The notes beneath the pieces are model-generated. The model saw nothing but the letters and a program-made list of their open reading frames with translations, made no database searches and was not told where the DNA came from. A DNA stretch of 64,000 nt from Tetramitus jugosus (taxonomy: Eukaryota > Heterolobosea > Eutetramitea > Acrasida > Vahlkampfiidae). Each line of letters opens with the position of its first letter. Positions within the stretch are counted from its first letter, which is position 1. The DNA lies in NCBI GenBank assembly GCA_937625935.1, contig OW569359.1:310001-374000 (forward strand), read 5' to 3'. Shown piece by piece: positions 1 to 10,564 of this stretch. The translations under genes were made by a program, and so were the position numbers.

Positions 1-183
1 TTCAGGCGAGGGCAGGCCCATTTGCAACTTTCTGATTATGAGAAGACACGAGAGGACCTGACATTAGCCAAGCAGATCTCACCCGATAACAAGGCTGTAG
101 CAGCAGAACTTCGAAAACTTCAGCAGGAAGAAGATGCCTACAAGAGAAAATTGAAGAAAATGTATTCGAACATGTTCGATTGA
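1..183 (+). CDS. C-terminal end of a TPR immunophilin (cyclophilin-40/FKBP type), partial
   Basis: The frame is open from base 1 and stops with TGA at 181-183, giving the last 60 residues of a gene that begins outside the window. The visible part has the form of the last TPR helices of cyclophilin-40 or large FKBPs: FRRGQAHLQL, then YEKTREDL and ISPDNKA, followed by a charged Lys-rich helix and the terminal KKMYSNMF. In this family the tail ends in a KxxYxxMF motif, and the TPR domain binds the C-terminus of Hsp90. The isomerase domain is not in the window, so cyclophilin and FKBP types cannot be told apart. It converges on the Arp4 gene with a 34-bp gap. Confidence 0.75.
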   Translation, partial: FRRGQAHLQLSDYEKTREDLTLAKQISPDNKAVAAELRKLQQEEDAYKRKLKKMYSNMFD

Positions 184-217
184 GTACACACTATTTATGC
201 AAAAAATGGAAGTTGTT

Positions 218-1701
218 TTATGGTGCCTCCTTGTGTATTATGCTAGGTCCATGCTCTTCAAAGTCCTTCTTTGAGATGAACATGGGCTGGAAGGTACCCA
301 AGCTGGCCAGAATGGATCCTCCGATCCAAGTACTGAACTTTCTCTCAACAGGCAATTGAGATGCAGCCAACGGTGCCTTGACTCTAATGTTGCTTGGTGC
401 TCTGGCAATCAACTCCTTTTCCATTCTCTTGGGCAGTCCATTGAACAGTGTTGTACCACCTGCGAGTATAGTGCTGCCAAATAGTTCCTTCCTCACATCG
501 GCATCACATCTCATAATACTCTCGTAGGCCAAGTGATGCAACGCGGTCGTGTTCTCCAACATTTCACCAATCGGTTCACTTGGAGATGGTTGGGCGTGAC
601 TGTGTTGTGACTCTTGATACACTGGTTGATTGCTACCAGCAAGGATCGAACTAGGCTTGAACAAAGTTTCAATAAACGAATATCTCTCTGCTCCCAATGT
701 TACATTGACTCCATCATTCATCTCGAATGCAATCTTTGGAGTGTTTTCATGTTCCGTAAATGGAGTTTCCGTCACTCGGAACATGGATTCCTTCACTTCA
801 TTCACCACACTCATGGCAGCATATTGTCGATACGAGTTTGTGGCATTGGGGAACGATTGTTCATGAATCTTGAATCGATCTTGAGTCACTTTTTCTCTCC
901 GAATCATATAACTTGGCTTCACGGGACATCCACGCTCCTTCTCCAACAGATTGAGAATATTGTTGGACAGTGCATCTCCACCATACAAGTTTCTAACGAT
1001 TCCCCTGGTCATGACATAACCGTCAATCACTGGCGTAACGCACGTACCACTCGCACCACACTCAACCACAAGTGCAGTGTACTTTGCGTTTGCAAACGCA
1101 GACAGGACTGGACTCTTGGCCAAGAAGATGGCTGGACTCTGGAACGTTTCAAACAAGAGACTTGCCATTTTTTCCCTGTTGAGTCTGCTATTGTACGACG
1201 GTTCAGCCATCAACAGTGGATGTTCATTGGAACGGACACCTAATCGATCATTCAACGCATAATCAATCAATTTTTCAGTGAGTTCCCAGTTTTCAATGAG
1301 TCCTGTTTGTGAGTTGAATGGTGATTCGACTTCCATGAAATCTCTGGGAAAGTTGAGTGCTTGTGATCCTACAAAGTACTCCTCTGTGGAACCTACTGTA
1401 GTTGATGTAGTAGTGGTTGCTGATGATGTTGTTGTTGTTGTTGTTGTTGATGATGATGATTGTTGATCCTTGTTGTGATAAACGACACCGACGTGCTGTG
1501 AAAAAGTCAAAAAAAAATTGAAATCATGCGTCAGCTTTTTGGTTGTTTTTCTCAGAGTATGACACAATCACGAAGAGAGCAACATACAGATGGAAAGATG
1601 GCTTTTGGTGTATCTTCGCCAGCAAAGCCAGCTTTTGTGGTTCTGGTGCCAATATCCATGACAATGGCGCCAATTTCATCTCCTCCTTCGAACAGCGACA
1701 T
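218..1701 (-). CDS. ARP4: Actin-related protein 4 (Arp4/BAF53-like), two exons
   Basis: Exon 1 is 1588-1701 (38 codons, [18 protein letters not shown]) and exon 2 is 218-1495; the joined product is 463 aa. Exon 1 carries the actin phosphate-1 loop ([15 protein letters not shown]), and exon 2 resumes at HVGVV, which fits the actin fold. Exon 2 holds the Arp4-type phosphate-2 loop ([18 protein letters not shown]), GGDALSN and the C-terminal [17 protein letters not shown]. An insert of about 30 Ser/Thr/Gln residues follows exon 2 residue 10. Arp4 is a nuclear subunit of chromatin remodelers and the NuA4 acetyltransferase. The match to Arp4 rather than conventional actin rests on the [11 protein letters not shown] and [22 protein letters not shown] segments. 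Reading exon 2 alone upstream gives a spurious N-terminus that lacks the first nucleotide-binding loop, which supports the intron. Confidence 0.85.
1496..1587 (-). other. Intron in Arp4 gene
   Basis: This 92-bp phase-0 intron begins GTATGT on the minus strand and ends TTTTTCACAG with a T-rich stretch before the acceptor. Removing it joins the actin N-terminal strand (KAIFPS) to HVGVVYH without a frame change. Confidence 0.8.
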
Positions 1702-1762
1702 TTTGTGTTTTGGTTTTCTTTCTTTTTTTCGATGATCAAAATTCTCGTTTATTTTTCTCCGA

Positions 1763-3439
1763 CTAGCATTTGAAGATTAGATTGAGAATAAAGCGGAATA
1801 GGCCACTGAATACAACGACCGCAGGGGCTGTGACATCTGCAATGTGGAGCAGAGCAAAATCGATAATCACTGTAACGATAGACAGGGTAATGGAGTCGTT
1901 TGATTTTTCACTCGATACAGATGTCCACAGCAGGTACACAGAAGCATAAACCAATCCAACTGCAACTGCGTTGACTCCTACTAGCACTCGCTGGATGATA
2001 GGTTTTTCACGATATCGAGACCAAAATGGCAGTACACCCCAAATGAAGGCAAATGCGGGTGTGAACAAGCCAACAAATGAGACTATAGCTCCAGGCACAC
2101 CGTACATGATCGCACCTAGATAAATGGAGAGATTGAACATTGGACCTGGGAGTGCAGAAGCGATTGCAAAACCATTCATAAATTGATCCTTGGTCATAAA
2201 GTGATTCTTCTCTGAAAACTCTACCATGATCAAGGGCAATACCACTTGTCCTCCACCGACAATGTAACTACCCATTCGAAGGAATCCTTCGAACAGTGCA
2301 AGAAGTTTCCACTCCACAAATTGTCTCAAGACAATTGATGAAACTAGGATTGTGATGAATGAAATGGCAATGATGACACCAGAGCTTGGACGGAACGGAA
2401 TAGACAAGTACAAATTGGAGGGTTGTTGCTCTTTCTTTGCTTTGGCTGGTTTCTCATCAGTTATTTCCTCTTCTTCGTCGATTGGACTTTCTTGTGCTTC
2501 ACTAGGTTGAGCTTCTTCCAAGTCATCAGCTGTTGATGATTTCTTGAATGATCGTAAAAGTTTAACAAATAGTTTAACTCTTTCCATCCATGAGTAAGAT
2601 TGTTGCTCGTTTAGCTGCAAACGATTACTGACTAGTTCTGATACTTTGATATGAATGAGACCATAAAGACCACCTGCAACTAACAAAATCGGTAACATCC
2701 ATGCCTTTCTGTATGCGATCGTAGAAACAGCACCGAAAATGAGCAACAACCTGGTAAACATTTTGTCAATCTTTGACGACAATTTCCATGCTGCTGCTGC
2801 AACAAGAGCTACAGCACAGCACGACAATCCGTGCTGGATCCAAATGGTCCACTCAGGAATCGTAGGATTCTCTCCCATACCATAATACATGCCACAGCCC
2901 AACACAAACAACACAGTCATTCCTGGAAGACCAAACATGAAAAAGGTCAAGAGTCCTCCCAAGTACCCTGCTCGAATCGTTCCAATCGCAATCGCAACTT
3001 GTGTGCTTGTAGGCCCAGGAAGTGCCTGTCCCAGAGCAAACAGCTCTACGAACTGATCATTGGTGAGCCATTGTTTCGTGTGCACAAATTTAGCCTGAAG
3101 TAAACCAATGTGAGCCTGAGGTCCTCCAAACGTAATGAAACCCATGGGCAGAAAAGCAAAAAATATTTCCTTGAGCCGATGCAACAAATCAACGATTCCA
3201 AAAGATGAATTGTTTGTGTTATTGTCTTCTCCATCATCATCATCACCCATCTCTATCACTTCATTGTCGTCATGAACGATATTTGCCTCAGAATGGAGTG
3301 AAATTTCTTTCATCTCGTGACGAGTCAATTGAAGCTCTTCACTGTCATGTTCGACTGGACTATCTGCTGAAGACTGGTCCGATGACCAAACGATATTTGT
3401 GTTAGCCTCAGGTGTTGTTGTGGTAAGTCGTTTGTTCAT
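1763..3439 (-). CDS. Chromate transporter (CHR/ChrA family), two-domain
   Basis: A 558-aa membrane protein with two copies of the CHR domain. The N-terminal copy has [14 protein letters not shown] and the [17 protein letters not shown] motif; the C-terminal copy has [10 protein letters not shown] and [15 protein letters not shown]. The G(Q/S)ALPGP signature in each half is diagnostic. Each half has several hydrophobic segments. They are joined by an acidic, Lys-rich cytosolic linker (around residues 280-335). The N-terminus (about 95 residues) is acidic and Asn-rich. Known CHR proteins move chromate or related oxyanions such as sulfate across membranes; the substrate here is inferred. The first ATG is at 3439, since the open frame upstream has no earlier ATG. 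Confidence 0.85.
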   Translation of the reverse strand: MNKRLTTTTPEANTNIVWSSDQSSADSPVEHDSEELQLTRHEMKEISLHSEANIVHDDNEVIEMGDDDDGEDNNTNNSSFGIVDLLHRLKEIFFAFLPMGFITFGGPQAHIGLLQAKFVHTKQWLTNDQFVELFALGQALPGPTSTQVAIAIGTIRAGYLGGLLTFFMFGLPGMTVLFVLGCGMYYGMGENPTIPEWTIWIQHGLSCCAVALVAAAAWKLSSKIDKMFTRLLLIFGAVSTIAYRKAWMLPILLVAGGLYGLIHIKVSELVSNRLQLNEQQSYSWMERVKLFVKLLRSFKKSSTADDLEEAQPSEAQESPIDEEEEITDEKPAKAKKEQQPSNLYLSIPFRPSSGVIIAISFITILVSSIVLRQFVEWKLLALFEGFLRMGSYIVGGGQVVLPLIMVEFSEKNHFMTKDQFMNGFAIASALPGPMFNLSIYLGAIMYGVPGAIVSFVGLFTPAFAFIWGVLPFWSRYREKPIIQRVLVGVNAVAVGLVYASVYLLWTSVSSEKSNDSITLSIVTVIIDFALLHIADVTAPAVVVFSGLFRFILNLIFKC

Positions 3440-3571
3440 ATGAACGTGTGAATTTGTTTCTTCCAACTGAAACACCGACGGCGCCTCAATCGCATAAATT
3501 TCAGGCTCGAGTCATTTCCGATGACGCGATGGAAGTCACGGAACCCTTGCTAAGTAAGGTTTATTCTAGCT

Positions 3572-4387
3572 CTAGTAATATAGTTTACTTCGGCTATTCT
3601 TGCCGGTATGTAGTGTATGAATATCGACCAAATGAGAGAAAGCTTGATCTGTGATCTGATTACAACCACTCATAATGAGTGTATGAATTCCAGTCAAATA
3701 AATGAAGGCACCATCTGTGATTTGGTTACAAATACTCAAATGAAGTGTGTGAATACCAGCCAAATGAGAAAAAGCTTGGTCTGTGATTCGATTGCCACTC
3801 ACATAGAGTGTGTGAATGCCAGTCAAGTGAGAAAACGCTTTGTCTGTGATTCCATGGCAATACTCCATATTGAGTGTGTGAATACCGACTAAATGAGAGA
3901 AGGCTTGATCTGATATTCGATTACAGAACCTCATGTAAAGCGTATGAATGCCAGTCAAGTAAGGAAATGCGTTGTCTGTGATTTGAGTGCAATGAGAAAT
4001 ATCGAGAGTGTGAATTCCAGTCAAATGAGCAAGTGCTTTGTCTGTGATTTGATCGCAGTTATCCATCTCAAGTGTATGAATGCCCTTCAAATATTGAAAA
4101 TGCTCATCTGTCACATGCGAATGCCAACTGAGACAAACATTGAACAGTGTTCCTTTGGCCAATCGAAACCAGTGTTCAATTTTATGGCTATCCAAATTGC
4201 CTTTTAATGTCCTCTGTTTGTTGCACATGAGATCTCGATCAAATTTCTTTTGATTTATTCCTTTGCAAGTGTAACTCAAGTGCAGCCATTCTCTAGTGTC
4301 ACAAAACGGAATGATAATCGACCATACATCTTTGCAAAGCATGGAACCAATTTCAAGCGCCGCTTCTTCTTCGCATGATTGCTCCAT
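3572..4387 (-). CDS. Leucine-rich repeat protein with tandem IHTL repeats (F-box-like N-terminus)
   Basis: About seven near-identical repeats of 22-24 residues follow the pattern GIHTL-x-(M/I)-x-x-C-x-(Q/R)-ITD-x-AF-x-HL, a cysteine-containing AMN1/FBXL-type LRR. Upstream, DVWSIIIPFCDTREWLHLSYTC resembles a weak F-box helix, suggesting an SCF-type substrate receptor, but that is an inference. The frame stays open to 4585 without an upstream ATG beyond 4492. I chose the ATG at 4387, which avoids overlap with the divergent gene at 4465; 4492 is an alternative that adds 35 residues. The end is abrupt: the last repeat runs into TLHTGKNSRSKLYY, as if the reading frame slipped within a repeat, so the array may be truncated by unequal exchange. 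Confidence 0.65.
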   Translation of the reverse strand: MEQSCEEEAALEIGSMLCKDVWSIIIPFCDTREWLHLSYTCKGINQKKFDRDLMCNKQRTLKGNLDSHKIEHWFRLAKGTLFNVCLSWHSHVTDEHFQYLKGIHTLEMDNCDQITDKALAHLTGIHTLDISHCTQITDNAFPYLTGIHTLYMRFCNRISDQAFSHLVGIHTLNMEYCHGITDKAFSHLTGIHTLYVSGNRITDQAFSHLAGIHTLHLSICNQITDGAFIYLTGIHTLIMSGCNQITDQAFSHLVDIHTLHTGKNSRSKLYY

Positions 4388-4464
4388 GCTCGTTTCTAGT
4401 GTTGGAAATCTATTGAGCTTCAGAACACAAAACTTTTCTCCGAAATCATCCAATAAAAAAGAAG

Positions 4465-6597
4465 ATGATGATGGATGAGGATGTTTCTTCATTTCCTCAA
4501 CAATTCTTTCGTCAGCAACAACAGAACACCAGTGGTTTCGACCATTTTTATGTGCAAGAGGAAGAAGAACTTTCTCTCCCGACAATTATGCCGTCGGAGA
4601 GCATGAATGCCGCCGTAGATGACCAACATTTGTTTTGCGCGATTGGAAATGTTGGTTGTGGAATTACGACTCTTGTTCAACACTCTCAGCTGCTATTGGA
4701 TGACTGTAGTCATTCACAGTCTTCTCAAGTGGTGAACTTTGTTGATTTGAGTGATGCCAGTGAGCCCAACCGACTTTACTCTCATTTGTGCAACAAGTTA
4801 ACTCAGGGATGGAGTTTCAGTCCTGTGAATGCTACTATCGGTGGTGCAATGTTCATTTTTGATGCTTCAAACGCTGATAGCTTCCATTGTATTCCTCATT
4901 GGATCGATAGCTATTTCGAATGCTTAGAAGCGAGTGAGTGGTGTGAAGAAGTGAAACAGCAACCAAGAGAAAATCAAATCATATGCATTGTGGCATGCAA
5001 GCTAGATTTGGTGCCTCGTTTCTGTTCGACAAGAGAGGAGGATTATCAGAGCTACAAGTTGCTGTGTCAAGCTCGTGATTTTGCTCGCAACAAGGGATAC
5101 ATGTACGCTGAGGTTTCCTCTATTGAAAGCTATCAGTTGACTGACTTGCGGCAAAAACTATTTCAGTGTATTTTACAAAAAAATAATGGAGTGAACCAGA
5201 ATGGGCATGTGACTATGAGTCAAACAGAGAGTGCAGTATCTGATGTAGCAGATTGTAGGGATGCTCCAAGATCTTCATCTTCACTCAACGTGGGCATGAT
5301 AACTATGATTGGTGATTATCTCTCGTACATACATAGGAGTTTGTCTGGGAATCACTTTGTATATGCCACATTGAGAACAAAGAAGAGTCGTCAGAGTATT
5401 CCAGCTCTCTTTCTCACTGATAGACAATACAGGCCTCACACTGTTGTGATTGAGAGATTGGGCAGTGGTATAATGGATAGCAGTCGAAAATTGTTCTTGA
5501 AAATGACTGAGCAGTCCGAGATCTGGTTGAACAATTCAGGTTTGTTGATCTATCTGAAACAAAAATCATCTGAGCACATATCCTATGTAATTAAGCTCGC
5601 GAGTGTCGATAATTTCGATTGTCTGGTGTCATTTTTGGCTCACATTCATCCACTTGGACCAAGTTGTATACGCGAGATTACTCTTTCGAGACAAATTGAA
5701 GATTGTGTGCGGACATATCATGTTCATTGTGAGGACAGAAAGATAGAGCCAAATGAGGATGTCATCTCTCGTATCAAACTACTTAGCAATACATTTACAC
5801 TAAACTTGAATGGGCTTCACCTTGGTTCAACACATATTCAGATCGTCCTTGAGGCGATCAAGTGGAGCAGCGATCTGGTTCAGACGATCGATTTATCGGA
5901 CAATAATCTAGTTGATAATGGACTTGAGAGTATTGTAGCCAGCTTGAGTGGAATGAATCGACTGAATCAATTGAGTTTGAGGCACAACTGTATAACACAT
6001 GTGGGTATTCGAGTATTGTGCACGAAGTGGATTCGATCTCGTTATCCCATTGTACCTCACCCTGCAATCGTACTTGATCATTTGGATTTGAGTTACAATG
6101 CCAGCATAGGAGATATTGGATGTAATCTATTGTTGCGAGTTTTAAGCTGGCAAAAGTTGCAAGAAGAGTCCTACGAACAATACAAGACGGCAAACAATAC
6201 CGTCATTGTTCGAACATTGGACCTCAGTCACAACCAACTCAGCGACAAAATATTGCCGTTGGCTTGTGAGTCTATTCACAACCATTGCCTTGATAAATTA
6301 AATCTGAGTGGTAATTGCATCTCAGGTCACCTGCATCTGAGACTAGGTAGCAAACAATTGACGGAGGGCGAAGAAAAGAAACGGAGCAGGAGCGACAGTG
6401 CATCGTCATTATCGCAAGATAGTGAAGATGAAGCAGACGCCCACGAGAATAGCCACTTGTCTCAATCCGATACATCCTCATTAGTAGGAGCTGGTTGGTT
6501 CTCCTCCGCAGCGAAACGATCTCGTTTCAGTATCACCGAGTTTCTCATCGAGGAACGAGCTCAGGCTCTCGACTTGACAGATCAGACGATACGATAA
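4465..6597 (+). CDS. Degenerate Rab/Ras-like GTPase domain fused to leucine-rich repeats
   Basis: A 710-aa protein. Residues about 58-240 look like a small GTPase fold, but the signature residues have decayed. The P-loop reads GNVGCGITT, with Ile where the catalytic Lys is expected; the NKxD box reads CKLD; the SAK box reads EVSSIES. FIFDASNADSF and the CIVACKLDL strand keep the Ras-like order. Residues about 430-620 contain RNI-type LRRs (TIDLSDNNL, QLSLRHNCI, HLDLSYNA, TLDLSHNQL, KLNLSGNCI). A Ser/acidic low-complexity tail follows. The architecture resembles Roc/LRR proteins in reverse order. Nucleotide binding is doubtful. The start may be the ATG at 4465 or the later one at 4588. Confidence 0.6.
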   Translation: MMMDEDVSSFPQQFFRQQQQNTSGFDHFYVQEEEELSLPTIMPSESMNAAVDDQHLFCAIGNVGCGITTLVQHSQLLLDDCSHSQSSQVVNFVDLSDASEPNRLYSHLCNKLTQGWSFSPVNATIGGAMFIFDASNADSFHCIPHWIDSYFECLEASEWCEEVKQQPRENQIICIVACKLDLVPRFCSTREEDYQSYKLLCQARDFARNKGYMYAEVSSIESYQLTDLRQKLFQCILQKNNGVNQNGHVTMSQTESAVSDVADCRDAPRSSSSLNVGMITMIGDYLSYIHRSLSGNHFVYATLRTKKSRQSIPALFLTDRQYRPHTVVIERLGSGIMDSSRKLFLKMTEQSEIWLNNSGLLIYLKQKSSEHISYVIKLASVDNFDCLVSFLAHIHPLGPSCIREITLSRQIEDCVRTYHVHCEDRKIEPNEDVISRIKLLSNTFTLNLNGLHLGSTHIQIVLEAIKWSSDLVQTIDLSDNNLVDNGLESIVASLSGMNRLNQLSLRHNCITHVGIRVLCTKWIRSRYPIVPHPAIVLDHLDLSYNASIGDIGCNLLLRVLSWQKLQEESYEQYKTANNTVIVRTLDLSHNQLSDKILPLACESIHNHCLDKLNLSGNCISGHLHLRLGSKQLTEGEEKKRSRSDSASSLSQDSEDEADAHENSHLSQSDTSSLVGAGWFSSAAKRSRFSITEFLIEERAQALDLTDQTIR

Positions 6598-6702
6598 GAA
6601 GATGATTTGCAGAGCAACGACTTTCTGCTTTCGGAAGGAAACTAAATGCGATGACAATATTTACGAGCTTGTCCTCCACATCTTGGCGTTACGGTAAGGT
6701 AA

Positions 6703-9700
6703 TCACTTTTTTATTGCATCTAGCTCTGTTGTTATTTCTTCAAACGACGGTCTTTTGCTGACATCTGCATCCCAACACCGTGTGACAAGACTGTAAAAAC
6801 CTTGCACAACAAGGGGAATATCAGAAGGAAGCATGTTCGTTGTGTTGCTCTGTAAGAAGAAATCCACAATGAGGTTATTCGATTCTGTATTGGACGGATC
6901 GAACCGCAGAGGAGGTCTCAAACCTTTCACTATATCTAATCCAAGTGTAAAAACTGATGAATATTCATGCTGTGCGTACGGAGGTGCCAATATAAACATT
7001 TCATGCATAATAATACCAAAACTGTAGATATCAACCCTTTCATCGTGTCCTTGATGTGTCAAGAGCTCTGGAGCACAGTACTCTATTGTTCCATAAGATC
7101 TTCCCATTGTAAAAGAAGAATCAGTCATCTTACTCAGACCAAAGTCACATATTCTGACGTGATTATTCTCGCCCAACAAAATATTCTGAGGTTTCAAGTC
7201 TCTGTGAACAATTCGAGGACTTCTTCCATGCAAATAAGCCATGGTATCAGCAATCTGACATAAGATATTCATCTTTCGATCAAAGGCCCTGAGAGATTGG
7301 TTTCCCTTGTGGTAAAGAACCTTGTCCAAACTGCCATTCACAGCATATTCAGTAATCAAAAATTTGTCTCCACTGTCATTTGAGGAGTAACCGTACAAGT
7401 AGAGAATATTAGGATGACGTAAACTCTGGAGAATTGAAACTTCCTTGATAAATGATTCATCATCAGATACTTTCATCTTCTTCACTGCTACCAAATTACT
7501 CTTCCACTCTCCTTTGAATACAACTCCGAATGCTCCTTCTGAAATACGACTGATCAGTTTGATCTCTTTCATATCAATGAAAAAATCGCCTCTTTCAATG
7601 TTTTCATCGTACTCACCCATTTCTTCCAATAAACATGCTTTAAGTTCGGACTTCATTTGTTCTTCTCTTCTCCTCCTTCTGATTTGTAATCCAACCACAC
7701 TAATAACAATACTGAGGGCTATTAGCAAAAGAAATCCTGACATTGGCAATGTCCATAGAAATCTCAAGTTAGAAGTGCATGTCTCACCACGATATCCATA
7801 ATTACAAACACACTTGTTTGGACTTTGACATACTCCGTTTGATGAACAAACGTTTTTGTCAATGCTCGAAAGTCCATTGCAAATTGGATAGGAGCAATTC
7901 ATCCCGGTGAATCCTTGAATGCACTCACACACATCTAAATCAACACAGAATCCGTTCCCTGAGCAAACTCTTTTCTCATCCTTGGATTCTATGCCGTAAC
8001 AATCGAAAAGCTCGCAATCTTGACCATAGTATCCTCGCTCACACGTTACTCCTAGGAATCCCATGGTGCCCATACCGAGGAATAAACTCGTTATGCTATG
8101 CTCGGGGTCAACATTACTCGTGCTGACCCAAGTTGAATAGTTACCTCGAACATCCCAATAACCTACCTTTCCATCCTTGGTTAGAGCGATCATATAATCA
8201 TCATTCACGACGAATTGAGATACTGCTTTCCCATTCAACAACCCATTCATGCTCAATCTTGCAGGTCGATTCTCAAACGGTACCGGAATACCAAAATCAC
8301 TTAAACCCCAAGAGTATATTTGATCATCACTTGTCAAAATCGTTGTGTGAACTTCCCCTGCAGTCATATGCGTTATGTTTTTATCTTTCAAAAGGTCATT
8401 CTTGTCAACTTCGTGTGGAAATGTTCTATACTCGTTTATGCCAATCTTAAGCATGCCACAGGAATTGAGACCCCAGACGTAAAGCATTCCATCACTCGCC
8501 AAAGCGACTGTGTGGTGAGAACCTGCTGCAACTTGTACTATCCTCTTATCCTTCAATTGACCTTTCATCACCACTGAAACTGGGAGCTTTCTGGTTCGAG
8601 TTGTTTCATCTCCGAGTTCGCCTTCGTAATTGTATCCCCAAGAATACATCTTACCATCGTTCGCGATCGAAACAACATGCCAGCTCCCTGTGACAACTTT
8701 AGTAATCGTCTTACCGCTCAACAGACCATCCATGAAAACAGCCACAGGCTGATATCTGCCCTGAGATGAGAAATCTCCCAATTGACCAAGATTATTAGCC
8801 CCCCAGGAATACAATGTTCCATCATCCGCTCTTGCAACAGTAAAGCAATCACCGAGAGTGATTTGTGAAATGATCCTGTCTTTCAAAACACCACTCATCT
8901 CAACACTCACGGGAAATCGTTTTGTGATAGTTGTTCCATCTCCAACTTCCCCCATTACATTTGTGCCCCAAGAATATATACTTCCATCGTCCGTCCAAAC
9001 AACAAAGTGTTCTGTTGCATCTCTATCCCTCATTCTCGCTCTTGCTACAATATTGGTAATTGTCTTATTATTCAATGCACCAGACATACCGACTGCCTCG
9101 GTACTGGAACTAAATTCTTTTCTTCCATTTCCTAACTGGCCTTCTTCATTCTTCCCCCACGAATAACTCTTGCCGTTACTTGTTAATACCATGGTATGAT
9201 CTTCACCAGCCACAATTTGAGTAACGGAGTAATTCAAAGTATTGAATAACGTATTAAATTCGAGAAGAGCAGGACGGTAGTGATTGTTGAATGTATTGTC
9301 AAGCTGCCCTTCCTGGTTTTTCCCCCAACCATACAATAGGCCATCACTCGTCAAAGCCAGAGTATGATATCCTCCAGCTGCAATTTGCACCACTATTTTT
9401 CCAGATAATTGACCACTCATGTCCACTGCAACACTATCCTCTACTGGCACAACTCTATTCTTTGCATCTGGATTTCCTAGCTGCCCATGCTCACCCGAAC
9501 CCCAAGCATACATCTTGGAGTCATTTGTTAGAATCACTGTGTGCGAGTATCCAACAGTAATTTGAGTGACAATGTTTCCCTGCAACACATTGCTGAGATC
9601 GAGAGCAATAGGAACCAGTGAACTCAAGTCTTCTCTCAGGCCGTTTGATCCCCAAAAATATACTGTACCATCACTCGCAAGAGCCATTGAGCGATCATCA

Positions 9701-10416
9701 TTGGCAGCAATCTGAGTAATCACCTTATCATTAAATGCACTCATATCGGCAGCAACAGGTACCGCTGTAGCGGTCCCCTCTAAATCTCCATCTCCCAGTT
9801 GTCCTTGATAACTCTGGCCCCATCCAAAGATCATGCCATCGCTCGTCAATACGAGTGTATGAGCATCACCTGCTGCCATCTGAGTAACCACTTTGCCATT
9901 CAATACACCATCCATCTTGACTGGTACAGGGATACTACTAAATTTGACCGATGAATCATCACCTAACTGCCGTACATGGTTTGCACCCCAGGAATACAAC
10001 TTTCCATCGCTTCTCAACATCACCATGTGGTTGTAACCAGACACCAATTGCACAACAGAAAAGGGAGTATGTTTGAGGAAATCCATGGGAGTGGGGACCG
10101 TTCGATCCACCGTTGTCTTATCTCCCAATTGGCCAAAATTGTTGTTTCCCCAAGTGTAAACAGTGCCTTGAGAATCCACTGCTGCGGAATGTGACTTTCC
10201 TGCATTGATCATTGTTAAATTGACCTCATGAAAGAATGAGCTCACCAAATCCATGGGCCTGACCTCAGGAGTATCACTCCGATTGTTGTTGTTCCATGAG
10301 TAAACTACAGATGATGCCACTCTTCTCCTTCTTGTACATTCTACGGTGAGTACAGGCCAGAAGAACAAAATGAGAAACAGGAAGCAAAAAAGTGACCCCT
10401 GTCGTGTCACAATCAT
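6703..10416 (-). CDS. Receptor-like protein kinase with RCC1 repeats, EGF modules and a transmembrane segment
   Basis: A 1237-aa single-exon protein. Residues 1-28 form a signal peptide (FCFLFLILFFWPVLTV). Residues about 35-790 hold many RCC1-type blades (pattern YSWGxNxxGQLGD, then GxxHTxxLTSDG). Two Cys-rich EGF-like modules follow at about 800-885 (CSGNGFCVDLDVCECIQGFTGMNC-type spacing), then a membrane helix at about 890-912 and a TKL-type kinase domain from about 955 to the end. The kinase keeps the Gly loop (SEGAFGVVFKG), VAVKK, HRDLKPQN, DFGLSK and a GTIEYCAPE activation segment, so it should be active. It therefore looks like a surface receptor with a beta-propeller ectodomain; the ligand is unknown. 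Related RCC1-kinase fusions are, to my knowledge, common in Naegleria. Confidence 0.88.
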   Translation of the reverse strand: MIVTRQGSLFCFLFLILFFWPVLTVECTRRRRVASSVVYSWNNNNRSDTPEVRPMDLVSSFFHEVNLTMINAGKSHSAAVDSQGTVYTWGNNNFGQLGDKTTVDRTVPTPMDFLKHTPFSVVQLVSGYNHMVMLRSDGKLYSWGANHVRQLGDDSSVKFSSIPVPVKMDGVLNGKVVTQMAAGDAHTLVLTSDGMIFGWGQSYQGQLGDGDLEGTATAVPVAADMSAFNDKVITQIAANDDRSMALASDGTVYFWGSNGLREDLSSLVPIALDLSNVLQGNIVTQITVGYSHTVILTNDSKMYAWGSGEHGQLGNPDAKNRVVPVEDSVAVDMSGQLSGKIVVQIAAGGYHTLALTSDGLLYGWGKNQEGQLDNTFNNHYRPALLEFNTLFNTLNYSVTQIVAGEDHTMVLTSNGKSYSWGKNEEGQLGNGRKEFSSSTEAVGMSGALNNKTITNIVARARMRDRDATEHFVVWTDDGSIYSWGTNVMGEVGDGTTITKRFPVSVEMSGVLKDRIISQITLGDCFTVARADDGTLYSWGANNLGQLGDFSSQGRYQPVAVFMDGLLSGKTITKVVTGSWHVVSIANDGKMYSWGYNYEGELGDETTRTRKLPVSVVMKGQLKDKRIVQVAAGSHHTVALASDGMLYVWGLNSCGMLKIGINEYRTFPHEVDKNDLLKDKNITHMTAGEVHTTILTSDDQIYSWGLSDFGIPVPFENRPARLSMNGLLNGKAVSQFVVNDDYMIALTKDGKVGYWDVRGNYSTWVSTSNVDPEHSITSLFLGMGTMGFLGVTCERGYYGQDCELFDCYGIESKDEKRVCSGNGFCVDLDVCECIQGFTGMNCSYPICNGLSSIDKNVCSSNGVCQSPNKCVCNYGYRGETCTSNLRFLWTLPMSGFLLLIALSIVISVVGLQIRRRRREEQMKSELKACLLEEMGEYDENIERGDFFIDMKEIKLISRISEGAFGVVFKGEWKSNLVAVKKMKVSDDESFIKEVSILQSLRHPNILYLYGYSSNDSGDKFLITEYAVNGSLDKVLYHKGNQSLRAFDRKMNILCQIADTMAYLHGRSPRIVHRDLKPQNILLGENNHVRICDFGLSKMTDSSFTMGRSYGTIEYCAPELLTHQGHDERVDIYSFGIIMHEMFILAPPYAQHEYSSVFTLGLDIVKGLRPPLRFDPSNTESNNLIVDFFLQSNTTNMLPSDIPLVVQGFYSLVTRCWDADVSKRPSFEEITTELDAIKK

Positions 10417-10564
10417 TTGGTACTTTGCTGAGATGGTTTCCGGAAAAAACTCCGAGATGATGAACTAGCTTTCTGAAAGGTTTGATTCTCCACTTGGAAA
10501 CCAAATATTCCGCTCCAATACATCATTACTTTACCTAGTTAATTAATAAGGTGTTTCTCCAACT

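Noticed and set aside
218-1567. Single-exon reading of the actin-like gene beginning in the stretch before the actin fold
   Set aside because: It lacks the N-terminal phosphate loop of actins. A GT-AG intron at 1496-1587 joins a proper exon at 1588-1701.
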